The notes: generated by a model not told the origin, from the letters alone. A DNA stretch of 11,476 bases from Terrimonas sp964445775 (GCA_964445775.1 CAYUMH010000142.1:1-11476), one strand, 5' to 3'; shown: positions 1 to 6,603, numbered from the stretch's first letter. Program-made: numbers and translations.

Positions 1-200
1 CCCAGGGCGATGTATATATCAGCGTGGAAAGGGTAAAGGACAATGCCCGGCAATCAGGCATTTCCTTTTATAAAGAACTGCACCGGGTCATGTTTCACGG
101 CGCTTTACACCTTTGTGGCTATGGCGATAAAACGGCAAAGGAGGAAAAGAAAATGCGGGAAATGGAGAATAAGTACCTTGATCTGTACTTTACCAAATAA
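1..200 (+). CDS. ybeY: Endoribonuclease YbeY, 3' end (partial)
   Basis: The first complete codon is at position 3, and the frame runs 65 codons to TAA at 198-200; the 5' part lies outside the window. The visible peptide begins QGDVYISVERVKDNA and contains FHGALHLCGYGDK, the YbeY metal-site signature, followed by a charged helix (TAKEEKKMREMENKYL) and a short tail. YbeY is a zinc-dependent single-strand endoribonuclease that acts in the cytoplasm in 16S rRNA 3'-end maturation and ribosome quality control. The first two zinc-binding histidines of the H-x3-H-x5-H motif are present, but the third position is Asp. As I recall, other Bacteroidota YbeY proteins also lack that His, so this is probably lineage-typical and not a broken site. 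From memory, ybeY and mnmG are often neighbours in Bacteroidota; here an HNH gene separates them. Confidence 0.93.
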   Translation, partial: QGDVYISVERVKDNARQSGISFYKELHRVMFHGALHLCGYGDKTAKEEKKMREMENKYLDLYFTK

Positions 201-205
201 TATCC

Positions 206-237
206 AGGGGTATATAATATTATACCCTTCTTTTTTT
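206..237 (+). terminator. Intrinsic terminator of ybeY
   Basis: A 9-bp stem (206-214 with 221-229, one G-U pair, built on GGGTATA/TATACCC) with a 6-nt loop is followed by C and then seven T (231-237). It starts 6 bp after the ybeY stop. It should end the ybeY transcript and isolate it from the downstream HNH gene. Confidence 0.85.
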
Positions 238-564
238 ACTCCTCTTTTATCCATTTATATATTACTACTCTCTTTATCCTGTCTATTATCCATATACTCT
301 GTACTTAATACTATATTCTTTCCCTTTTCCGGGGCTCTCAACTTCACTTCTTCCCTCAGCTTCAGTCCCCGCTTTCCGTTACAAGTCCGGCACTAACCCA
401 TACCTCAAACCTTCACCGGGCTTTACACTGCAATCGGGCAGCCTTTCAGCTATATAAAAACATAAGGCTTTTTAAAAATAGTTCTTTTGTATCCTGACGT
501 ACTAAATATAATCCTCCTCTAAACAGTAAAATATTATACAATCAACTCCGTGGAGCATATTCAT
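238..564. other. Non-coding stretch between ybeY and the HNH gene
   Basis: About 330 bp without a convincing gene. The first part is pyrimidine-rich and has stops in most frames. A C-rich patch lies around 340-440. The open frame at 43-396 runs through ybeY in the wrong frame and then into this tract, so I do not count it as a gene. A weak 6-bp inverted repeat (AGCCTT at 440-445, AAGGCT at 464-469) followed by T's could be a poor terminator, but its 18-nt loop makes that doubtful. I see no RNA gene or insertion-sequence end here. Confidence 0.5.
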
Positions 565-611
565 TGTTTCACATGACACTGTTTCAAGTTGAAACAGTGT
601 CATGTGAAACA
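565..611. repeat. Perfect 47-bp palindrome with parS-like half-sites
   Basis: Two 23-bp arms (565-587 and 589-611) are exact reverse complements around a single central G at 588. Each arm contains two copies of TGTTTCA (starts at 565 and 580 on the left arm), so the element is four half-sites arranged as nested dyads. The outer ends read TGTTTCAC and GTGAAACA, identical to the two halves of the widespread ParB-binding parS consensus TGTTTCACGTGAAACA but 31 bp apart. The inner pair, TGTTTCAA-G-TTGAAACA, is nearly a complete site with altered central bases. It covers the region just upstream of a candidate -7 box for the HNH gene, so a multi-site operator is the simplest reading. If transcribed it would fold into a hairpin of about 21 bp, but no T-tract follows, so it is not a normal terminator. 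Confidence 0.9.
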
Positions 612-621
612 CGTATCTTTA
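589..621 (+). promoter_or_regulatory. Candidate promoter of the HNH gene inside the palindrome
   Basis: TATCTTTA at 614-621 resembles the Bacteroidota -7 element TAnnTTTG with the last base changed. TTG at 589-591, in the centre of the palindrome, could serve as the -33 element with a 22-bp spacer. The predicted transcript start is about 626-628, leaving fewer than ten bases before the ATG at 635. The overlap with the palindrome implies repression or autoregulation, which is inferred. Confidence 0.45.
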
Positions 622-634
622 CACAAACAACGTT

Positions 635-1252
635 ATGAAGCCAAGAAAGAAATACCAGAAACAGGAAGACACCCCTGAACAACTTCACGTAAGGGAGAAA
701 AGGAAATGGCAAATCAACCTGCGGCGGTATGTTTTAGAACAGAATCCATGTATTGAGTATGCCCCTTACTTTGGTTTAGATAGTAATAATATGCGTTCCT
801 GGTTTCAATACCAGTTTTCTGAAGAACAAAACTGGGACAATTTTGGCCAGGCCTGGCAATTCGATCACCTTATTCCTGTTGCATACTTCGATTATTATAA
901 TGAAAACGATATGAAACTCTGCTGGAATTTTACAAATCTCCGTGTAGAATCTATCTTATTAAATAAAAACAGGGGGCATCGCTTGGATGTATTAGCCGCT
1001 AAAGCTTACTTTCAAAAGCTATATGATACTACCGGGTACTTTATGTGCCGGGAATTATTGGAAAAGATTGATACAATCCAGTTGTCTGAATTTGTTAGTA
1101 CCCAGGCCCAGCAGGAATTTATTAATACCCATAAAGATTACCTGGAAATGATACAGGACTATTCTTCCTTCGAATTTGAATTATTAAACAGTGGCAGAAC
1201 AGTAGAACAGGTAAACCAGGAAGTTAACTTCCTTAAAAACTTTAAGCCCTGA
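635..1252 (+). CDS. HNH-type endonuclease-like protein
   Basis: A 205-aa soluble protein with no signal peptide. Residues about 45-115 match the layout of phage and mobile-element HNH nucleases. A YFGLDSNNMRSWFQYQF segment corresponds to the usual LLG-x-S-x-x-x-F-x-x-x-I-x-x-x-F lead-in. Then come NWDNFG, WQFDHLIPVAYFD with the metal-site Asp77-His78, CWNFTNLRV with Asn101, and an LNKNRG end with Asn110 and Lys111. The common WHIDH is WQFDH here, so one family His is Gln while the core DH, N and N are kept. The C-terminal ~85 residues (helical, acidic) are not recognised. The substrate is presumably DNA, but whether it is a homing, defence or housekeeping nuclease cannot be read from the sequence. 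No Shine-Dalgarno is visible; the ATG follows the palindrome-embedded promoter. The gene sits alone between ybeY and mnmG, each with its own signals, which suggests an insertion. Confidence 0.85.
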   Translation: MKPRKKYQKQEDTPEQLHVREKRKWQINLRRYVLEQNPCIEYAPYFGLDSNNMRSWFQYQFSEEQNWDNFGQAWQFDHLIPVAYFDYYNENDMKLCWNFTNLRVESILLNKNRGHRLDVLAAKAYFQKLYDTTGYFMCRELLEKIDTIQLSEFVSTQAQQEFINTHKDYLEMIQDYSSFEFELLNSGRTVEQVNQEVNFLKNFKP

Positions 1253-1313
1253 TTGCTTGTTTAGATAACCGAACTGTCAATTAACCCTATACCTATAATA
1301 TAACAGGTATTAC

Positions 1314-1321
1314 TACCTTTG
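1314..1321 (+). promoter_or_regulatory. Promoter -7 box of mnmG
   Basis: TACCTTTG is an exact match to the Bacteroidota -7 consensus TAnnTTTG. It lies only 5 bp before the mnmG ATG at 1327, so transcription would start at or within a base or two of the start codon, predicting a leaderless or nearly leaderless mRNA. No clear -33 TTG is visible at the expected distance. A small AGGTA/TACCT inverted repeat overlaps the box. Confidence 0.5.
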
Positions 1322-1326
1322 CAGCT

Positions 1327-3186
1327 ATGTTTCCAGAATATGATATAATTGTTGTTGGTGCAGGACATGCAGGCTGTGAAGCTGCTGCCGCTGCTGCCAA
1401 TATGGGTTCAAAAGTTTTATTGGTAACCATGAATATGCAGACCATTGCTCAAATGAGCTGCAACCCGGCCATGGGTGGTATTGCCAAAGGACAAATTGTG
1501 AGAGAGATTGATGCCATGGGTGGTTACTCCGGTATTGTTACCGATAAAAGTATGATCCAGTTCAGGATGCTGAACCGTTCCAAAGGACCAGCCATGTGGA
1601 GTCCCCGTACCCAAAACGACCGCATGTTATTTGCCACCACCTGGCGGGAAATGCTGGAACAAACACCGAATGTAGATTTTTACCAGGATATGGTAAAAGG
1701 ACTGGTAATAAAAGATGGCCGTGCCTGTGGTGTTATCACCGGCCTGGGACATGAAATAAAATCCAAAGCCGTAGTGCTTACCAATGGTACCTTTTTAAAT
1801 GGTATCATTCATATAGGCGATAAAAACTTTGGTGGTGGTCGTGCTGCAGAAAAAGCAGCAACCGGCATTACCGAACAACTGGTTTCCCTGGGCTTTGAAA
1901 GCGACCGGCTAAAAACCGGCACCCCTCCCCGTATTGATGGCCGCAGTCTGGACTATACCAAAATGGAAGAACAACCCGGTGATGAAGAAATAACCGGCTT
2001 CTCTTTTTTAGATATTCCAAAGCCAAAAAAACAGGTTAGCTGCTGGATCAGTTATACCAACCAAAATGTTCATGATATTCTGAAAACCGGTTTCGATCGC
2101 AGCCCCATGTTCACCGGTAAAATTGATGGCGTTGGTCCAAGGTACTGCCCCAGTATTGAAGACAAAATAAACCGCTTTGCAGAAAGGGAACGTCACCAAT
2201 TATTCATTGAACCCGAAGGATGGAATACCGTTGAAATATATGTGAATGGCTTTTCTACTTCCTTACCCGAAGAAGTACAATATAAAGCCTTACAGATCAT
2301 TCCCGGTTTTGAGAATGTAAGAATATTCCGCCCCGGTTACGCTATTGAGTATGATTACTTCCCACCAACCCAGTTAAAAAACACATTAGAAACAAAATTA
2401 ATATATAACTTATTCTTTGCCGGCCAGATAAATGGTACAACTGGTTATGAAGAAGCTGCTTGCCAAGGTTTAATGGCGGGTATCAATGCCCACCAGCGTG
2501 TACATGAACTGGATGAAGTTATTCTAAAAAGAAGTGAAGCCTATATTGGTGTGCTCATCGATGACCTGATTACAAAAGGCACCGAAGAGCCTTACCGCAT
2601 GTTTACTTCCCGGGCTGAATACCGTACTTTATTAAGACAGGATAATGCTGATCTACGATTGACTGAACTGAGTTATAAACTTGGTCTGGCCAAACAGGAC
2701 CGGATGGATAAAGTGATCCAAAAACAAAATGATATTGACGCCATCAAAAAACAATTACATGATATTGCTTTGGAACCTGGCCAGGTAAATCCTTACCTGC
2801 AATCACTGGACTCTGCCCCTATTCCCGAAAAACAAAAAGCGGATAAAATATTATTACGTCCCTCAGTAGATATTCATAGTTATGTAGCAGCTGTAGATAA
2901 TTTGCAGGACCTTAAAAAATATCCGGCAGAAAATATGGAACAGGCAGCTATTCAAATTAAGTACGAAACTTATTTACAAAAAGAAAGAGAACTGGTAACC
3001 CGGATGAGCCAGCTGGAAGACCTGGAGATCCCTGATGTTTTTGATTATAAAAAAATCACTTCCTTAGGTAATGAAGCCCGGGAAAAATTAACAAGGGTAA
3101 AACCAAGAACACTAGGACAGGCCAGCAGGATATCTGGTATTAATCCCAGTGATATACAAATACTCATGGTATTCATGGGCCGTTAA
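1327..3186 (+). CDS. mnmG: tRNA uridine-5-carboxymethylaminomethyl(34) synthesis enzyme MnmG (GidA)
   Basis: A 619-aa protein, close to the usual ~620-630. With MnmE it forms the complex that adds the carboxymethylaminomethyl group to U34 of certain tRNAs, using FAD, NADH and methylene-tetrahydrofolate, in the cytoplasm. The N-terminal Rossmann FAD motif is GAGHAG (residues 11-16). SCNPAMGGIAKGQIVREID follows with Cys45, and GPRYCPSIEDK carries Cys274; both cysteines are conserved in the family. FAGQINGTTGYEEAACQG is the second family signature. The C-terminal helical region (EIPDVFDYKKITSLGNEARE onward) is the MnmE/tRNA-binding end and is intact. The start MFPEYDIIVVGAG is the normal family N-terminus, although no ribosome binding site precedes it and a -7 box ends 5 bp upstream. 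It is followed 29 bp later by the aminotransferase gene. Confidence 0.98.
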   Translation: MFPEYDIIVVGAGHAGCEAAAAAANMGSKVLLVTMNMQTIAQMSCNPAMGGIAKGQIVREIDAMGGYSGIVTDKSMIQFRMLNRSKGPAMWSPRTQNDRMLFATTWREMLEQTPNVDFYQDMVKGLVIKDGRACGVITGLGHEIKSKAVVLTNGTFLNGIIHIGDKNFGGGRAAEKAATGITEQLVSLGFESDRLKTGTPPRIDGRSLDYTKMEEQPGDEEITGFSFLDIPKPKKQVSCWISYTNQNVHDILKTGFDRSPMFTGKIDGVGPRYCPSIEDKINRFAERERHQLFIEPEGWNTVEIYVNGFSTSLPEEVQYKALQIIPGFENVRIFRPGYAIEYDYFPPTQLKNTLETKLIYNLFFAGQINGTTGYEEAACQGLMAGINAHQRVHELDEVILKRSEAYIGVLIDDLITKGTEEPYRMFTSRAEYRTLLRQDNADLRLTELSYKLGLAKQDRMDKVIQKQNDIDAIKKQLHDIALEPGQVNPYLQSLDSAPIPEKQKADKILLRPSVDIHSYVAAVDNLQDLKKYPAENMEQAAIQIKYETYLQKERELVTRMSQLEDLEIPDVFDYKKITSLGNEAREKLTRVKPRTLGQASRISGINPSDIQILMVFMGR

Positions 3187-3215
3187 TATTTCAGGCAATT
3201 AATAAATAACGATCA

Positions 3216-4349
3216 ATGTCCAAACTTCCGGCAACCGGTACCAATATATTCACCATCATGAGTGCCCTGGCCACAACACACCAGGCTATAAACCTGGGCC
3301 AGGGATTTCCCGATTACCAGATGGATGGTAAACTGGTAGATCTTGTACATGCAGCTATGCAGGAGGGTTTCAACCAATATGTTCCCATGTCGGGGTATAC
3401 ACCATTGCTGCAAACACTGGCCGGTAAAATTGAAACACTATACCATCACCAGGTAAACCCGGCAACAGATATTACCATCACACCCGGTGGTACTTATGCT
3501 ATTTATACGGCGCTAACCAGTATACTCCACCCGGGCGATGAGGTCATTGTTTTTCAACCATGTTACGATAGTTATATTCCCAACATCATTATTAACGGGG
3601 CTATACCCGTTTTAGTTGATCTGGAATTTCCCGGCTTTACCATTGACTGGGAAAAAGTAAAATCAAAAATCACTTCCAGTACCAGGGCCATTATCATCAA
3701 CTCACCACATAATCCAACAGGCACTATTTTATATGAAAAAGATATGCTGGCACTGCAGGAAATAACCCGCAATACCAATATTGTAGTTATCAGTGATGAA
3801 GTATATGAACATATCGTTTTTGATAATGAAAAACATGAATCAGTTTTAAAATACCCTGAACTGGCAAACCGAAGTTTTGCCTGCTTTTCATTTGGTAAAG
3901 TTTTCAATGCAACCGGTTGGAAACTGGGTTATGCCATAGCACCCCAGCATTTAATGAACGAGTTTAAAAAAGTACACCAGTATAATGCCTTCTCCTGTAA
4001 TTCTCCAATGCAGGTAGCTATTCATCATTATTTGCAACAGCCAGGTAGTTACCAACAATTATCTATTATTCAACAGCAAAAGAGAGATTACTTTACTGAT
4101 CTTATCAAAACATCAAAATTTAAACTCTTACCCAGTAAAGGCAGCTTTTTTATTTGTGCAGACTATAGTTCCATATCAACCGAAGCCGATACAAGTTTTG
4201 CTATACGTTTAACCGAGCAGTATAAAATAGCCACCATTCCTCTCTCCGTTTTTTATGAGAACAAAACCGATAATAAGATCATCCGTTTTTGTTTTGCGAA
4301 AAAAGAATCAACCCTGGAACAGGCCGCTGAAAAAATATTAAGTATATAA
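3216..4349 (+). CDS. ybdL: Methionine aminotransferase, YbdL type (PLP-dependent fold type I)
   Basis: A 377-aa class I/II aminotransferase whose whole length resembles E. coli YbdL: the SKLPATGTNIFTIMSALA start, the INLGQGFPDY substrate segment, NQYVPMSGY, and the IRFCFAKKESTLEQAAE end. PLP-site residues visible are Asn166 in NSPHNPTG, Asp194 and Tyr197 in ISDEVYEH, the Schiff-base Lys228 in SFGKVFNATGWKLGY, and the carboxylate-binding Arg357. YbdL prefers methionine, and also uses His and Phe, as amino donor. A role in methionine salvage (transaminating ketomethylthiobutyrate) is possible but inferred. The start 29 bp after mnmG, with no promoter or terminator between, suggests co-transcription. 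The closely related kynurenine aminotransferases are an alternative, but the PLSVF and CFAKKESTL segments fit YbdL better. Confidence 0.93.
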   Translation: MSKLPATGTNIFTIMSALATTHQAINLGQGFPDYQMDGKLVDLVHAAMQEGFNQYVPMSGYTPLLQTLAGKIETLYHHQVNPATDITITPGGTYAIYTALTSILHPGDEVIVFQPCYDSYIPNIIINGAIPVLVDLEFPGFTIDWEKVKSKITSSTRAIIINSPHNPTGTILYEKDMLALQEITRNTNIVVISDEVYEHIVFDNEKHESVLKYPELANRSFACFSFGKVFNATGWKLGYAIAPQHLMNEFKKVHQYNAFSCNSPMQVAIHHYLQQPGSYQQLSIIQQQKRDYFTDLIKTSKFKLLPSKGSFFICADYSSISTEADTSFAIRLTEQYKIATIPLSVFYENKTDNKIIRFCFAKKESTLEQAAEKILSI

Positions 4350-4383
4350 AACAAACATTTATTTTTACTAACAAATCTTACGC

Positions 4384-5064
4384 ATGCAACATCACAAAAT
4401 GTCCTTATTGGAAAAAGCAGTTTTAGTATTTAATCTATTATTATTAATTACCGGGATTGTTTTATATAAAACCAACGCAGATGCATTTGAAATATTTATT
4501 GAAGAAGATGGTTTTGTAGAATGGATCACCGTACTTGGATTATTAGGTGTTGTGTTTGTATCCATCAACCGCTTGTTTACTTTGCGTAAAGAAAAAAGTG
4601 CTTTCTTTCTTTTTGTAACCGCTATGACAGCCATCCTTTTTTTCTTTGCCGCCGGCGAAGAAATTTCATGGGGCCAGCGAATATTTGGTATTGAAAGTTC
4701 AGATTTTTTTAAACAGAATAATGCACAACAGGAAACCAATTTACACAACCTGGTTGTGGGTGGTCAGAAAATAAATAAAATAATATTCTCCACCGTACTC
4801 AGTATTTTCCTGGGTATATACTTTTTACTTTTCCCGGTATTATATGTAAAATGGAATAAGTTTAAACAATTTGTAAATTACAGCGGTATTCCTGTTCCAC
4901 GTGTTTACCATGCGGCTGCCATATTAGTAACCTTTCTTTTATCTGAAATAATCAGGAATGGTAAACGTGCTGAACTCTTAGAATCCGGTGCAGCACTTGT
5001 ATTCTTCTTATTGGTACTTTACCCGATGAACGGAGAAATATTTAAAAAGAAAGGAATAAAATAA
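4384..5064 (+). CDS. Six-helix membrane protein with GEEISWGQR motif, function unknown
   Basis: A 226-aa integral membrane protein with about six hydrophobic segments (roughly residues 11-28, 45-62, 72-90, 132-154, 174-190, 201-214). The conserved-looking part is the end of helix 3 and the following loop: AAGEEISWGQRIFG (90-102), then an NNAQQETNLHNL stretch with Asn112/113, Gln116, Glu117, His121 and Asn122. An EEDG-x-x-EW acidic patch precedes helix 2. I recall this E-E, W-G-Q-R and N-x-x-Q-E-x-x-x-H-N arrangement from uncharacterised bacterial membrane proteins, without an assigned function. The polar residues at the membrane face could form an enzyme site, which is speculation. Met1 at 4384 was chosen; Met6 at 4399 is an alternative start. 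It lies 34 bp after the aminotransferase gene, with a weak TATTTTTA box at 4360-4367, so it is either an operon member or has its own weak promoter. Its stop abuts the nadA stop. Confidence 0.85.
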   Translation: MQHHKMSLLEKAVLVFNLLLLITGIVLYKTNADAFEIFIEEDGFVEWITVLGLLGVVFVSINRLFTLRKEKSAFFLFVTAMTAILFFFAAGEEISWGQRIFGIESSDFFKQNNAQQETNLHNLVVGGQKINKIIFSTVLSIFLGIYFLLFPVLYVKWNKFKQFVNYSGIPVPRVYHAAAILVTFLLSEIIRNGKRAELLESGAALVFFLLVLYPMNGEIFKKKGIK

Positions 5065-6078
5065 TTATAATCCTGCAGCAGCACTAATAGCTAACATTTT
5101 ATCGATTGGTTTTTTGGCTGCCAGTCGTAATGATTCTTCCATGTGAATGGCCGGCCGCTCATATTTCATACACAGGTAAATTTTTTCCAGTGTATTTAAT
5201 TTCATGTGCGGACAATCATTACAGGCACAGCCATTGTCCGGTGGTGCAGGAATAAAAGTCTTGTGCGGGCTGTTTTTCATCATCTGGTGCAAAATACCCG
5301 TCTCTGTAGCCACTATATATTCCTGTGCATCATCCGTTTCAGAAAACTTAAGAATGCCGGTAGTAGATCCTACATAGTCAGCTATTTTTAAAATGGGTTC
5401 CTCACATTCCGGGTGGGCCAGTAGCTTGGCATTGGGATACTGCATCTTCAACTTTGTAATATGCTCCAGGCTGAAAATTTCGTGCACCATACAGGCGCCG
5501 TTCCACAGCAGCATATCCCTTCCGGTTACTTTGTTAATATAAGCACCCAGGTTTTTATCCGGGGCAAAAATAATTTTCTGATCCTGTGGAAAACTATCCA
5601 CAATTACCTTGGCATTACTGCTGGTCACAATTACATCGCTCAATGCTTTAATGCCGGCACTGCAGTTGATATAGCTGATCACAATATGATCGGGATGTTG
5701 CTCTTTAAATTGTTTGAACAATGGCGGAGGACAACTATCGCTTAACGAACAACCGGCCTGAAAATCGGGGATAACTACTTTTTTGGAGGGATTTAAAATT
5801 TTCGCAGTTTCGGCCATAAAATGCACACCTGCAAAAACAATCATATCAGCTGTAGTTTTTTCTGCCTGCTGGGCCAGACCTAAACTATCCCCGATATAAT
5901 CCGCAATATCCTGGATATCTGCATCCTGGTAGTAGTGTGCCAGAATAACCGCATTTTTCTCTTTTTTTAATTTTTCAATTTCCGCAAACAAATCCAGTGT
6001 CGGATCTATCTGCACATCTAAAAAGCCTTTGCTTTCAACTTGTTCGTCCGATATCGCAGCAGTATTTTGTGTTTCCAT
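5065..6078 (-). CDS. nadA: Quinolinate synthase NadA
   Basis: A 337-aa cytoplasmic enzyme that condenses iminoaspartate with dihydroxyacetone phosphate to quinolinate in de novo NAD biosynthesis, using an oxygen-sensitive [4Fe-4S] cluster. The family motifs are in order: AHYYQDADIQDIADYIGDS (47-65), FAGVHFMAETAKIL (82-95), PDFQAGCSLSD with Cys110, YINCSAGIKALSD (136-148), WNGACMVHE with Cys196, AHPECEEPI (221-229), GSTTGILKF, and the C-terminal GCACNDCPHMK with Cys284/286/289. One of these last cysteines is the third cluster ligand; cysteines 110 and 196 are the other two. The N-terminal ~25 residues are a variable extension. The usual partners nadB and nadC are not in the window. Transcription runs toward the + strand membrane-protein gene, and the two stop codons are directly adjacent with no terminator between. 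Confidence 0.97.
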   Translation of the reverse strand: METQNTAAISDEQVESKGFLDVQIDPTLDLFAEIEKLKKEKNAVILAHYYQDADIQDIADYIGDSLGLAQQAEKTTADMIVFAGVHFMAETAKILNPSKKVVIPDFQAGCSLSDSCPPPLFKQFKEQHPDHIVISYINCSAGIKALSDVIVTSSNAKVIVDSFPQDQKIIFAPDKNLGAYINKVTGRDMLLWNGACMVHEIFSLEHITKLKMQYPNAKLLAHPECEEPILKIADYVGSTTGILKFSETDDAQEYIVATETGILHQMMKNSPHKTFIPAPPDNGCACNDCPHMKLNTLEKIYLCMKYERPAIHMEESLRLAAKKPIDKMLAISAAAGL

Positions 6079-6108
6079 TTCTTTTGCTTTAGCCGTTTAA
6101 ATGTTTTG

Positions 6109-6140
6109 CAATGTTACACCCTAACTCGATGCAAAAACAA
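6109..6140 (-). promoter_or_regulatory. Candidate nadA promoter
   Basis: On the minus strand TAACATTG (6109-6116) differs from the -7 consensus TAnnTTTG by one base. TTG triplets at 6132-6134 and 6138-6140 give spacers of 15 and 21 bp; the latter is closer to the expected -33 distance. The leader to the nadA ATG (6078) would be about 25 bases. Confidence 0.5.
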
Positions 6141-6550
6141 AAAAAAATTTTCAAGTCCCCCTAATACAATAATAATATTATTATAATTTTTATATAAATA
6201 AAACCTATTATTATTATGGCTGTGGATTAGTGGAAAACTAATTTTTTGGACCCTTCTAAAAATTTGTTTTTCTCGTAATTCACATTTTTTTTACTGTTAT
6301 TAACATACAAAAAGGTTGATTGGTTTAGATTACGGCTCATTATTAACATTACTGTGAATTAAGACAAAGGATAAGTTTTTTGGAAGTGAGTCCGGTTTTT
6401 TGTGTTAATAGTATATGAACAAAATGGTGATGACCAACAGACGGCCCCAAAAATGTGGACGAACCTAAAGTTGTAACCTATTCATTCGGTTTCATACTAA
6501 CGTTTCACACAGGGTTATTCACGTTAATTACACATAATCCACATACCCTT
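6131..6550. other. AT-rich region with DnaA-box-like repeats (possible origin-like or regulatory element)
   Basis: This is the nadA-proximal half of an 867-bp gap (6079-6945) with no credible gene. An almost pure A/T tract (about 6161-6217, including the 16-bp palindrome ATAATAATATTATTAT) is followed by copies of a DnaA-box-like 9-mer: TGTGGATTA (6221-6229), TAATTCACA (6276-6284), TGTGAATTA (6353-6361), TTATTCACG (6515-6523) and TAATCCACA (6535-6543). All are one mismatch from TTATYCACA, and four share the same variant TAATYCACA. TTATTAACAT also occurs twice (6297-6306, 6340-6349), 43 bp apart, between two oppositely oriented boxes. This is the general architecture of a bacterial origin or DnaA-regulated region, but no dnaA or other origin-associated replication gene is visible and the boxes are imperfect. 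A large regulatory region for the divergent nadA and peptidase genes is the alternative. Confidence 0.35.
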
Positions 6551-6603
6551 GTGAAGAAATACTTGCTTTTCACCGCTAAAACTGTTTCACACTGAACGTT
6601 TCA
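6489..6603 (+). repeat. Four same-strand GTTTCA repeats in two composite pairs
   Basis: GTTTCA occurs at 6489-6494, 6502-6507, 6584-6589 and 6598-6603, all on the + strand. They form two pairs with similar spacers, TACTAAC in the first and CACTGAAC in the second, so the composite unit is GTTTCA-YACT(G)AAC-GTTTCA repeated about 95 bp apart. The same hexamer pairs at 15-bp spacing inside the 47-bp palindrome near 588. TGTTTCAC at 6583-6590 is an exact parS half-site. The pairs flank the DnaA-box-like TTATTCACG and TAATCCACA. A DNA-binding protein with direct-repeat half-sites is inferred. Confidence 0.5.

Noticed and set aside
91..99. TGTTTCACG inside ybeY as a parS copy
   Set aside because: Only one half matches, and the bases encode the conserved MFHG of the YbeY zinc motif, so coding constraint explains them.
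43..396. Open reading frame of 117 codons on the + strand
   Set aside because: It overlaps ybeY in a different frame and continues through the terminator and a pyrimidine-rich tract. The product has no family features; it is a shadow frame.
440..473. Possible terminator (AGCCTT/AAGGCT followed by T's)
   Set aside because: The stem is only 6 bp, with an 18-nt loop and a short T run, and there is no gene directly upstream to terminate.
565..611. Calling the palindrome a true parS site or a terminator
   Set aside because: The contiguous 16-bp parS consensus is absent because its halves are separated by 31 bp, and there is no U-tract. Only parS-like half-sites can be stated.
4657..4683. CPBP-type intramembrane protease motif (EExxxR) in the six-helix protein
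   Set aside because: The Arg is seven residues after the first Glu, not five, and I could not confirm the downstream CPBP motifs. Family membership is unsupported.
6416..6469. Small ORF of 17 codons in the 867-bp gap
   Set aside because: Too short, with no promoter or ribosome-binding support and no recognisable sequence.
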